From positions 1 to 47,274 of the forward strand of contig JAUXNJ010000016.1 of the NCBI GenBank assembly GCA_030682795.1: a DNA stretch of 47,274 nt, in the 5' to 3' direction. The DNA is from Sphingobacteriaceae bacterium. Lineage in GTDB: Bacteria > Bacteroidota > Bacteroidia > UBA7662. Both the position numbers and the translations under genes were made by a program. Shown one piece after another: positions 16,307 to 25,221 of the stretch (positions within the stretch are counted from its first letter, which is position 1; each line of letters starts with the position of its first letter). The notes beneath the pieces are model-generated. The model was not told the DNA's origin, did not search any database, and saw only the letters and a list, made by a program, of their open reading frames with translations.

Positions 16307-17368
16307 ATGGAAAATTTTGATGAATACTTACGACAGGGTGAGCCAAATAAGGCCGAGAAGGCCAAGGTTTGGAAAACGGCTATCGGCTTACAACAGGTCG
16401 ACGGCTTAACACCATCGGCTTATCTCATTGAAACGGCACGGCAGAACATTGAGGGCGATATTACCTTCGAGGAGGTTAAGGCGCGTATTGAACAGTACTA
16501 CCAACAACATGCCGCCCTCGCAGCCGATGACCGCACTGAAGAAGCTGACAAGGTATCGGCACGCATCGCCGAAATATTGAGTGAGCAAACCTTCACCTTT
16601 TCGCCAGCGGCTTATTTGAACATTCACAAGCGTTTATTCGCCGATATTTATCCATTTGCTGGCATGGTGCGCGATTACAACATTACCAAAAAAGAATGGG
16701 TGCTAAATGGAGAAACCGTGCTTTATGCCAGCGCCGGTCTTTTGCAAGAAATCCTTGCCTTTGAAATTGAGCAAGAAAAAAAATTCAGCTACAAAAGATT
16801 AAGCGAGCAGGAAATTATCGCGCACTTGGCAAGTTTTGTGTCGAACCTATGGCAAATACACCTTTTTGGCGAGGGTAATACCCGAACCACCGCCATTTTT
16901 TTGATCCAATACCTACGCAAACTGGGTTTCAAAAACGCTAACAACAATTTGTTCGCCAACCACTCCTGGTATTTCCGCAATGCCTTGGTGAGGGCCAATT
17001 ATGAAGATTTGTCGCGCGGCATTTACCGCACCGAGCAGTTTTTGATTCGTTTTCTGTCGAACCTCTTGCTCGAAACCAACTATCCGCTCCAAAACCGCGA
17101 AATGCACATAGAGGCAGCAAACCAAAGGACTGACCCTGTAAATAAACCGCCTGACACTGTAAATGCGCTCGGTGACACTGTAAATGACACTGTATCTACC
17201 CCTTTACTTGCCTTAATCCAGCAAAACAACCGCGTCACGGCCCTCGAAATGAGTGCTCGCTTGGGCTGGAGTTTGAGCACAGTAAAACGTAAAATCAAAG
17301 AGCTCAAAAGCAGCGGCAAACTGGAGCGATTGGGTAGCGATAAGAACGGGTATTGGAGCGTTAAATAA
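16307..17368 (+). CDS. Fic-domain protein with N-terminal VbhA-like segment and C-terminal winged helix
   Basis: A 353-residue Fic enzyme, expected to transfer AMP (or another nucleotide part) to a protein hydroxyl. The catalytic motif is HLFGEGNTRT (185-194), a variant of HxFxEGNxR with catalytic H185. Residues about 25-65 (GLTPSAYLIETARQNIEGDI) look like a VbhA-type antitoxin helix fused to the enzyme, but the usual inhibitory (S/T)xxxE(G/N) pattern reads LQQVDG, with Asp for Glu and no Ser/Thr. Residues about 310-353 form a winged helix (EMSARLGWSLSTVKRKIKEL) that may bind DNA. A repetitive linker DPVN/DTVN (276-296) joins them. It follows the RhuM fragment by 34 bases. Confidence 0.9.
   Translation: MENFDEYLRQGEPNKAEKAKVWKTAIGLQQVDGLTPSAYLIETARQNIEGDITFEEVKARIEQYYQQHAALAADDRTEEADKVSARIAEILSEQTFTFSPAAYLNIHKRLFADIYPFAGMVRDYNITKKEWVLNGETVLYASAGLLQEILAFEIEQEKKFSYKRLSEQEIIAHLASFVSNLWQIHLFGEGNTRTTAIFLIQYLRKLGFKNANNNLFANHSWYFRNALVRANYEDLSRGIYRTEQFLIRFLSNLLLETNYPLQNREMHIEAANQRTDPVNKPPDTVNALGDTVNDTVSTPLLALIQQNNRVTALEMSARLGWSLSTVKRKIKELKSSGKLERLGSDKNGYWSVK
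17131..17197 (+). repeat. In-frame direct repeats in the Fic linker
   Basis: TGACMCTGTAAAT-type units start at 17131, 17152, 17173 and 17185 (the last ends TATCT). Spacing is 21, 21 and 12 bases, so the repeats stay in frame and encode D-P/T-V-N/S units between the Fic domain and the winged helix. Linker length may vary between strains by slippage. Confidence 0.75.
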
Positions 17369-17639
17369 AAAAAGAAACGCCAAGCCAGCTGAATCGCAAT
17401 CATAGCCATCCAAATACAGGGTCGATTATGCGATAAGACTCGCTGCTTGGGACGAGGTACCGGAGAAATAATAGCTCTCCATCGTAGACGTGATTGAAAT
17501 ACGCACTTGAGCAGATCGTCCAAGAAAGTATTGGTTCGACATCAAAGCAAAGCAAAGAGGGAGGGAAGTGCGTTGTCCCATAATTTCGGACAACTGAAAA
17601 TGCAGTCAGAAGCTCAACATGCCAGTGCACGTATTTATT

Positions 17640-18080
17640 TTACTCTATCCTAAACCAAATAGTATATTTATTTATTGATTTTTTTGTAATGAAATCACTA
17701 GAGTAAAGACCATCAGTAGTAATCAGTTCAACATTGCCGATTTTAATTGACTCGTACAAAAGACTTCGAAAATTCAAACTCTGCTCAAGAAATACAGTAC
17801 TGTTAGGAGGAATTTTAAATTCATACATATTGGCTTCTATTTTTCGAGCCTTTATACTCTTTTGTAATTCGTCTATCAAATCATAGTAAGGCGCTTGCTT
17901 TGAGTCTGAAATATACAATTGAACTTCCTTATTGGGCAAATCAATATAACGCACAATTATAGTTTGCTGAACAGAAGTCGTGTTCCAAATATATGAGCGT
18001 ACCGGAACAGAACAACCCATACAGAATAAGCAAAGTAAAACAGGCAATAAAACTGTTAATAGAAACTTTTTAGTAACCAT
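17640..18080 (-). CDS. Small lipoprotein overlapping the RHS gene; candidate immunity protein
   Basis: A 146-residue protein beginning MVTKKFLLTVLLPVLLCLFCMGC, a lipoprotein signal with lipid-attachable C23. The mature part is a mixed alpha/beta sequence I do not recognise. The chosen ATG (18078-18080) lies 11 bases inside the end of the upstream RHS gene, so translation is probably coupled; a start at 18101 would add 7 residues and lengthen the overlap. A small gene directly behind an RHS C-terminal domain is the classic place for an immunity gene, and a membrane-anchored immunity protein would fit an effector acting outside the cytoplasm. That role is inference from position only. A+T content matches the RHS gene rather than the chromosome. 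Confidence 0.75.
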   Translation of the reverse strand: MVTKKFLLTVLLPVLLCLFCMGCSVPVRSYIWNTTSVQQTIIVRYIDLPNKEVQLYISDSKQAPYYDLIDELQKSIKARKIEANMYEFKIPPNSTVFLEQSLNFRSLLYESIKIGNVELITTDGLYSSDFITKKSINKYTIWFRIE

Positions 18081-21000
18081 AACCCAAAAGATATTTCGCA
18101 TAAAGATCTGCTTTATACTCTAACGTACCAGGAGTATGATACACCTTTGAAAAGCCCGGATTTATAAAGTATTGGTACATTGTTTTTGCATAGAAATTCC
18201 CAAAACCCAGTTGAGCTTGCTGTTGATAATGACCTGTTTCATGTGCCCTTAAAAAATGATTGAATTTCACAGGGTCGACCACCCCTCTATAGGCATTATT
18301 TTCATTCATCTGATGGGTAACCAAATTTCTACCTATAGCGATACCAGAGCCTTCTCCTGCCAATGCTTTAGTTAAAAATGTACCACGCCTATATACAGGA
18401 CTATTCGTGCCAAAATCTCCATAACTACGGCTTGGCATATAGGCCGCTCCCATAGATATGACATTTAGTCCTGCAAGCGTGCTTCCAGCTATTGCTCCGT
18501 ATTTTGCCCCCTGCACAAACGCTTGGCCCATGTTGCTTCCGTCTATAGCTGCTCCAATAGCTCCACCAAAACCACCTGTTACTGCACCTTTTACTGCACC
18601 AAATGCGAGCTCCGCGACAATGTTTTTTAAAGCCCCACCAGATATACCACTAAAATTGCCCATCCCCGCACCTATAAAGCCACCTGCAACCATCCCCACT
18701 AAACCGCCTGCTGTCACATCGCTTCCAAATGCAAATGCGGCGGCAGAGTTACTCGCTACATTTGAAAGAACATTGTAACCAAGGCTTTGCCCAAATGTAC
18801 CAAGTTGCGCTCCTAAAGTGCCTAATCCCCCACCTAATGCACCACCAACCGCTCCAAATGCTGTGGCTCGTCCAAAAGCTCCCCAATCCCATTTTTGCCC
18901 TGATATTGCCGTACTTGTAGAATAAATGGCAGCAGATACACCCGCTCCAATTAATGCTCCATAAGCCATACCGATTAAAACAGGAGCTAATACAACAACA
19001 TTCCCATCCGGATCAACATACTTCAACGGGTTATTAAGGCAGTAACTATAGCGGTTGTACGCCTGGGTAGCATCGGGGTCAACCACATAATTGTCGGGCG
19101 AAAGCATACGGCTCACCAGCGGGTCATACAGCCGCGCATTCATGTGGATGAGGTTGAACACATCCAAATGCTCGTGCCCTGTAAACCCACGAATCAACCA
19201 GTCGGGCCGGGTGCCTACATTGCCATACGTCCAATTAGTTGGGTTACGGCGGCGGCCCCAGGCGTCGAAGTTTTGTTCGGAGGAGATAGCGCCGTGTGGC
19301 AAAACCGTTCGAACGATGCTGCCTAAATGGTCAGTAAATACGTAGTGCAATTGGCTGGTTCCATTACTATTAATCAGCATAGCCACCAATCCATCCACAC
19401 CCGAAATATACTGAATGTGCCAAGTTTGGCCGTTTTTGGTTACCCGTTCGTATTCACCTGCGTATAACCTTGTTTCAATTACTGTGCCTTGATAACTTAA
19501 TACACTTTTACATCTTTCACCATTTGCTCCATACGTAAACACCATTTGAAACCCATTTTCAGTGATGGTTGCGGGTCTAGAAAGGGCATCGTACGTTATG
19601 TCTTGCTGATGTGGCGGTATGGCTTGTGTGCTTCCTTGCTGACCAACAGGTGACGAACGAACCAATGCGTGTATTTTTGGAGATTCGTAGCTAAAATTGC
19701 CAACACCTTGCTTATAGGTGATGTTACCTTGTGTATTGTAGGCTGTGCCAAGCGGAACATTGTTGACAGTGCTTTGCGTTAGTCGGTCTAGTGCGTCATA
19801 AGCAAATAGCTCTACAGATAAACTAGATCGCAAATCAGCACGAGAAGTTAGATTTCCAGTCGTTTGGTTCCAACCATACTGAAAATTAAAAATGGAAACG
19901 CCAAATCGTGTTGCCTGCTGTGCAGTTAAATATCCATTTGAATACTGGCTTACACAACTTATAGTAGTATTTGACCGTAGAGACGTAAGCTCCCTACCCA
20001 ATGCATTTACCTTAGTTGAGCGGTAAATAATAGCCAATCCTTGTCTAACATCCCTGAGCTCACCAATTGGGCTATATGTATAGGTTAAAGTTGAGCTCAT
20101 ACTACTGAGGGCTTTGGAGGCGATTAAATCGTTTTGATAAGTATAACTGGTGTATATGGCAGTCTCAGCTGGCAATTTAGTGGATTTTAAGGTCATTCTA
20201 CCAAATTGGTCGTAGTTATACTCTTCATAATTGTCGGGCCCTAGTGAAACTTTCTTAAGTTTTGAGGCGCGGCCAATACCATCTGATGGTGAGAAATATT
20301 CATAATTGGTAGTAATTCCCCCAGCCGTTTTACTGATCAGACGACCAGCGATGTCATATACACTCGTTTCAATTTGATTTCTGGCATCCTTTAAAGTTAA
20401 AAGCTCACCGAACGAGTTATAGGTATACTCAATGATGCCAGCATTTATTTCCGTATGTTTAGTTTTTAAACCATTGATACTGTATTCGAAAGTGCTAACA
20501 ACGGTACCATTATGGCTTATTTGATGTTGCAATAATTGATTATTGTAAGTGTATGATATACTGCCGCCATTGTCAGTTGACTTAACTAATCTGCCACTAA
20601 AATCATACTCAGAAAAACTGATTCTATTTCCTGGGAGTGTTTCTTGAATCCTATAAACACTGCCAACTATTTGATAACCATAAGTAACTACACCTATATC
20701 TGGATGTGATTTTGACGTTACTCGATCAAATACATCATAAACATACGTGGTGAACTTCGGGGTTTCTTCGTTTAACAGAAAAGGGTCACTTACTGTGGCT
20801 ACTCTGCCAAGATTATCGTATGTGGTGATCACATTTCTATTCTGGCAACTTGATATAGATTGGCAATTAATTTGTTCTGACCTGCGTATTTCATTGCCAG
20901 AATAATCGTACCATATAATTTCAGTAGGCCTTGCTGTTTCTATAATCTCTTCTCTGTATAGGGAGCCACTTAAATTTAATTCCCAAAACTTATTAGCAAC

Positions 21001-24000
21001 TGATTCACGCCCTGATGCATTAATTACTTTCAGTAGGTCACCTATGGCGCTATATTCAATTGATTGAGTGGTATTGTCTGGCTCAGTTTTGGAAATAAGG
21101 CGTCCACTTGGTTCATCATACGTATTTTGAGCCACATAACCCAAAGGATCAACAGCACTTACCAAAAACCTCCCATTACGATCGTAATTGTAAGTCGTTG
21201 TTCTAGTTTGCCCCGACGCCACAACACTCTCTGCGCTCAGTAAACCAAATCCATTATACGTCATATTTTTTATAACTTGACTCGCTGTACCGCTAAAACT
21301 TATTTGTTGAATTAGCCTTCCTAAAACGTCATAGTTATACTGCTCCGTGGTATTAAAAAAAACACTCGACCCTCTTTTCGTTCGCGTTAACCTATTGGTA
21401 GGTAGATGAGGGTGCACCAGATTACTATATTGCAATTGCTCCTCAACAGTTTCTAGTCCATTACCTTTGACGGCTTCTATCAACGTTGGCACACCTGCTG
21501 AATTATAACCTGAATAGGTCGTCTGAACGGAGACGTTGGTGAGATTATCAACTGAGTTTGAACTTTGCACCTGCACCACTCTAGCACCAGTCCATCGAGA
21601 CGCTAGATGGTAAACAACCTCATTGGACCGTAAAACTTGATTATTAACTAAATATTGCTCCAAAACAGGCAAAAGAATAGCATGATTCGTGAATAGGGCA
21701 CCTATGGTTTTGGTTCTTTTGCTTGAAGGAACATGAAAACTTGAAACAGATTTAAAACCTAAAATGCCTTTACCTTCCTTGTTGATTATTAAATCTTCAT
21801 AAAAATATTTCGTCATTTGCATTTGCCCATCATGTGATCTTTTGTGGAGTTCATTCGCCACTAGCATAGATGTGAAAAGCGCAGTATAATTCCCATTGTA
21901 CAGGCTTGGGTTACAAGTGTACATTTTATCTATAATTAAGCTATTTGTAAGAGCTTTATATCTAAATTGATGTGTAAGCCCAGAATTATCAGCAATGGCC
22001 ACTAATTTACCCCGAGCAAAGCGATCATCATTCGGTGAGAAATTTTGTCTTTTATATGTCCGTACTACTTCGGTATTATCACTGGAGTTCACAGCAGCTA
22101 TATACAATTCCGCGGCATTATCCCCATCCAAATCGGCAATTGACCTTATAACCACATCATTACCCCAGATTGTATGATTATAAAAAAGCTCATAATGAAC
22201 TTTAGAATCGTTGTTTATTGTATTATTTACAAACCACGGTGTAATTTCTGTAACACGATAAATATTAAGCTTTTTACTCCCGTTTATGAGGTTACGTAAG
22301 ACAATAATTTCAGATTTACCGTCACCATCAAAATCCGCCATTCTTATGGTAAATAACTTGTTAAAGTCTGATGGATTATGTAATTGAACCGGGTAAAATC
22401 CAGTACCACTCCCCAAAAAGAGCTGGCTGTTGGCTGCTGAATTCCACAAACTTGAGCTAACAAAAAAGTCTTGCAAACCATCTCCATTTATATCGCCAAA
22501 ACTTACCTGATCCACAGAAGAATTCGCTGAACCAATTTTAATTAAAGTGTTGCTATACATCAAAATAGCTAAAACTTCGTTGCTACTTGAGTTATAAATT
22601 AATTCATAAACTCTTAACCCCATATTATTCCCGAACAATAATAACTCGGTTTTTCCATCGCCATTGACATCCAACATATAGTGCTGAAAAGCATCATGCA
22701 CATGCCTAACCTCTATGTATGATGAATTAACAACTTGCTGAAATACTAAAGGCACAGGATTAAGTATACCATTTAAATAAACAGCAGGTCTTATCGCCTG
22801 CCAATTATTTACATCTGTGTGAGGAATAGCACTTTCGTAAAAAAAAGTCATCAAATCACTTTGACCATTACCATCTACATCTCCAGTAAGAATATAGTCT
22901 TTCTCGGGGAACAAAACTCTACGGGCATTAGCTGGAACTAAAAACATCGGCCCATCATAAATGCCGTTATTTATAACGTCTGTCGACAAGAGTGAATTTA
23001 TATGAAAAGAAACTGGGGACTGGGGACTAACGACTGGGAAGATAATTCGAATTCTTCCTTCATCAAAATAGTCTCCTTGGTTTTGTTGAGGTATCTTCAT
23101 CATAATTTGAGCACTTGGGCCTGAATTCGAGAAAAAACCAGGACCAATGCCCCAAAAAAATAAGTTTAGCATAGGCTGAACTGGATCAACTGTTGGTTGA
23201 TCATAAAAAGATCCATCAACGATAGAACTAAAAACGGTTCTATTCAATGTCAATGATGTTCCTAAAACATTCCCGTTAAAAGTGGCCCTTATTGGTAATC
23301 CATCACTTTTAAATCTGTTACTAATTTCCGCCAATGGGATTTGTCTTGATTGATCGACTGATTCAACGAGCCATGGTTCATTCTGAATGAATTGAAACTT
23401 CAACCGGCCTACTAAATTTTCATTTTCGAAGCTTTCAACTTCCGCAATGAAATAGTCTGAATGGTCTCTTGAGTATTTTAGCGTGTATGTACGCTTAAAA
23501 CTTTCTTCATGCACCGACCTTAACTCAAATCCTGTGATTAAATATTCATCATAAATAACATTTATTCCAGGAATGGCCTTTTCATTTTGAAACAACTTTT
23601 TTCCATACTTGAGTTGAAAAACATATGGATGGTCAACATTCTCAGCAATATTACCTCCGTAATATATTCTGTTCACCAAAGGTGTTGAATACACGTGCGC
23701 AAGCTTGGTGTATTCAATGCTGTAGTAGTTCCCATTTTTGTCTTCCACTTGAGATAAATAGTAGCCAAAGTAATCACCGTTGACATTCCGGAAAAAATCC
23801 CATTTGCCAGTAGATTCATTATTTTTAATACCATATCTATAGGTTGTACCATCCCGATTTATTACGCGAAAACTTTTGGGATTATTCCAATTTGGAACGC
23901 CATTTACAACATTTAATTCTCCCTCAATTTTGCTATAATCATACATTTCAAGTTCATACAATCCCCATGTCTTACCATTTTCAACTCTTGTAACATTTGT

Positions 24001-24459
24001 AGATAATAAGCGTTTGCCGTCGAGATAAAATGCGCCAGGCTCAGCATTCATGGGATTTGCTTGACCATCGTGAAACAACGTCCTATTTCCTCGAGTGATC
24101 ATGGACAAACCTGAAAGAGCCCAACCTACTCCCAATACCCCATCTGGCCCATGTGAATCATAACTCAATGATAAGTTTGGACCAAAACCACCGGCCCCAG
24201 CGGGGAGTTGAAATGGAATATTGATAGATGTAGATCCCATTGGAGTAACGGAGACATCGTGAGGGATATTTGCCACTGGCAGACTTCCATCTCGTGACGC
24301 CAAATCACTGAGCTGGTTAAAATCTACTTCTTCTATTAATGGAACCTCGGTATTTGGTTCAGGTTCAGGAGCTACAGCTTCTGGTGCATGCTGCCCAATT
24401 ACAGCTTGTACATAAGTACAAAGACACACAATCAAGCCAAAAAATATCTTTTTTATCAT
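18070..24459 (-). CDS. Giant SpvB/RHS-repeat protein with C-terminal HETGH domain (putative polymorphic toxin)
   Basis: A 2129-residue secreted protein. Order: signal peptide (1-22); SpvB-like domain (about 65-370, with GGFGPNLSLSYDSHGPDGVLG); five FG-GAP/VCBS-type D-x-DGDG-like repeats (about 520-785); many YD repeats such as YDVLGRL, YDNLGRV, YDIAGRL and YDQFGRM (about 1000-1750); the RHS core signature YDPLVSRMLSPDNYV and NPLKYVDPDGN ending near 1815; then a variable tail of about 314 residues. The tail has long glycine/alanine-rich hydrophobic segments (about 1820-2000) and ends with HETGH (2073-2077) plus E2114-xxx-D2118, resembling a zinc metallopeptidase site. In RHS proteins the tail after the DPxG motif is the effector. 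It overlaps both neighbours (4 and 11 bases). Toxin function is inferred. Confidence 0.88.
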   Translation of the reverse strand: MIKKIFFGLIVCLCTYVQAVIGQHAPEAVAPEPEPNTEVPLIEEVDFNQLSDLASRDGSLPVANIPHDVSVTPMGSTSINIPFQLPAGAGGFGPNLSLSYDSHGPDGVLGVGWALSGLSMITRGNRTLFHDGQANPMNAEPGAFYLDGKRLLSTNVTRVENGKTWGLYELEMYDYSKIEGELNVVNGVPNWNNPKSFRVINRDGTTYRYGIKNNESTGKWDFFRNVNGDYFGYYLSQVEDKNGNYYSIEYTKLAHVYSTPLVNRIYYGGNIAENVDHPYVFQLKYGKKLFQNEKAIPGINVIYDEYLITGFELRSVHEESFKRTYTLKYSRDHSDYFIAEVESFENENLVGRLKFQFIQNEPWLVESVDQSRQIPLAEISNRFKSDGLPIRATFNGNVLGTSLTLNRTVFSSIVDGSFYDQPTVDPVQPMLNLFFWGIGPGFFSNSGPSAQIMMKIPQQNQGDYFDEGRIRIIFPVVSPQSPVSFHINSLLSTDVINNGIYDGPMFLVPANARRVLFPEKDYILTGDVDGNGQSDLMTFFYESAIPHTDVNNWQAIRPAVYLNGILNPVPLVFQQVVNSSYIEVRHVHDAFQHYMLDVNGDGKTELLLFGNNMGLRVYELIYNSSSNEVLAILMYSNTLIKIGSANSSVDQVSFGDINGDGLQDFFVSSSLWNSAANSQLFLGSGTGFYPVQLHNPSDFNKLFTIRMADFDGDGKSEIIVLRNLINGSKKLNIYRVTEITPWFVNNTINNDSKVHYELFYNHTIWGNDVVIRSIADLDGDNAAELYIAAVNSSDNTEVVRTYKRQNFSPNDDRFARGKLVAIADNSGLTHQFRYKALTNSLIIDKMYTCNPSLYNGNYTALFTSMLVANELHKRSHDGQMQMTKYFYEDLIINKEGKGILGFKSVSSFHVPSSKRTKTIGALFTNHAILLPVLEQYLVNNQVLRSNEVVYHLASRWTGARVVQVQSSNSVDNLTNVSVQTTYSGYNSAGVPTLIEAVKGNGLETVEEQLQYSNLVHPHLPTNRLTRTKRGSSVFFNTTEQYNYDVLGRLIQQISFSGTASQVIKNMTYNGFGLLSAESVVASGQTRTTTYNYDRNGRFLVSAVDPLGYVAQNTYDEPSGRLISKTEPDNTTQSIEYSAIGDLLKVINASGRESVANKFWELNLSGSLYREEIIETARPTEIIWYDYSGNEIRRSEQINCQSISSCQNRNVITTYDNLGRVATVSDPFLLNEETPKFTTYVYDVFDRVTSKSHPDIGVVTYGYQIVGSVYRIQETLPGNRISFSEYDFSGRLVKSTDNGGSISYTYNNQLLQHQISHNGTVVSTFEYSINGLKTKHTEINAGIIEYTYNSFGELLTLKDARNQIETSVYDIAGRLISKTAGGITTNYEYFSPSDGIGRASKLKKVSLGPDNYEEYNYDQFGRMTLKSTKLPAETAIYTSYTYQNDLIASKALSSMSSTLTYTYSPIGELRDVRQGLAIIYRSTKVNALGRELTSLRSNTTISCVSQYSNGYLTAQQATRFGVSIFNFQYGWNQTTGNLTSRADLRSSLSVELFAYDALDRLTQSTVNNVPLGTAYNTQGNITYKQGVGNFSYESPKIHALVRSSPVGQQGSTQAIPPHQQDITYDALSRPATITENGFQMVFTYGANGERCKSVLSYQGTVIETRLYAGEYERVTKNGQTWHIQYISGVDGLVAMLINSNGTSQLHYVFTDHLGSIVRTVLPHGAISSEQNFDAWGRRRNPTNWTYGNVGTRPDWLIRGFTGHEHLDVFNLIHMNARLYDPLVSRMLSPDNYVVDPDATQAYNRYSYCLNNPLKYVDPDGNVVVLAPVLIGMAYGALIGAGVSAAIYSTSTAISGQKWDWGAFGRATAFGAVGGALGGGLGTLGAQLGTFGQSLGYNVLSNVASNSAAAFAFGSDVTAGGLVGMVAGGFIGAGMGNFSGISGGALKNIVAELAFGAVKGAVTGGFGGAIGAAIDGSNMGQAFVQGAKYGAIAGSTLAGLNVISMGAAYMPSRSYGDFGTNSPVYRRGTFLTKALAGEGSGIAIGRNLVTHQMNENNAYRGVVDPVKFNHFLRAHETGHYQQQAQLGFGNFYAKTMYQYFINPGFSKVYHTPGTLEYKADLYAKYLLGYGY

Positions 24460-24962
24460 GGTTGAATTTTTACAAGCTTTCTAAATTCTTTAGTACCATC
24501 CGGCTTTATAATAAATACATGATACACGCCCTCTGCCAAATTATCTACATTAATACTTTTGTAGTTGCCATCCATAACGGTTTCATTAATAAGTTGGCCA
24601 GCTCCGCTATAAAGCCTCACTCTTACAGCAATATCACCCGTTACTTCAATTTGTATTTGATCATTGAACGGATTAGGGTAAACGAAAACCTTATTAGCCT
24701 TGAGTCCATTCTGATATTCAAACTCATCTAAATCCTTTTGAGATTCATTTTGAGGTTGGGGTCCAGAATTCGCTCTCCGATAAGACTCTTCTTCTCCAGT
24801 CGACAGCAGCTGGCGTTTTATTCTATTACCAGCATTATCATAAGTAAAAAGCCACTCAAACGAAAAAATTTCATCACCTGGCTCTCCAACTTGACCTATA
24901 ACATTATTGCTATTTAATAGAATGATTAGTACTGCAAATGTTAATATCGTATATTGCTTCAT
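24456..24962 (-). CDS. Small secreted protein with RHS-type motif and T9SS type A sorting domain
   Basis: A 168-residue protein with a signal peptide (1-23), a YDNAGNRIKR segment (41-50) like the YD motif of RHS proteins, a short charged linker, and a C-terminal T9SS type A domain (91-168) opening with VFVYPNPFNDQIQIE and ending in GVYHVFIIKPDGTKEFRKLVKIQP-like strands. The C-terminal domain directs cargo through the type IX secretion system to the cell surface. Its end overlaps the RHS start by 4 bases (ATGA), so the two are co-translated. The RHS protein itself lacks such a domain; whether this small protein helps its export or is only a relic of a larger RHS protein is open. Confidence 0.85.
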   Translation of the reverse strand: MKQYTILTFAVLIILLNSNNVIGQVGEPGDEIFSFEWLFTYDNAGNRIKRQLLSTGEEESYRRANSGPQPQNESQKDLDEFEYQNGLKANKVFVYPNPFNDQIQIEVTGDIAVRVRLYSGAGQLINETVMDGNYKSINVDNLAEGVYHVFIIKPDGTKEFRKLVKIQP

Positions 24963-25221
24963 GATTTTTCATTATGACTGTTAATATAACTTTAATATGG
25001 TATTACAATAATAGCAATCAGATTGTGTTCGCCAAAAAAAAATAATTTTTTTTGCCTCCAGCTGTAAGTAACCGTAATCCCTATTATGAGGTCTAATCCA
25101 AAAGATGGCTTTCTGCACTAGATTCGCTACTTTCACTTGAAGAATATCAAGTTTGCATTATTTTCCCACCAAAGCTGTCTCAAAACGCACACCTTATATC
25201 TGAAAAAAGCTATTTTGTGTG

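Noticed and set aside
17400..17630. 76-residue minus-strand open frame between Fic and the lipoprotein
   Set aside because: It resembles no family I know and has neither promoter nor clear start; it may be non-coding. The 271-base gap holds nothing else I can name.
25034..25053. A-run followed by T-run (A9 TAA T8)
   Set aside because: It could pair as a weak A-T hairpin, but the flanking genes diverge, so it is not a terminator, and low-complexity runs are common in A+T-rich intergenic DNA.
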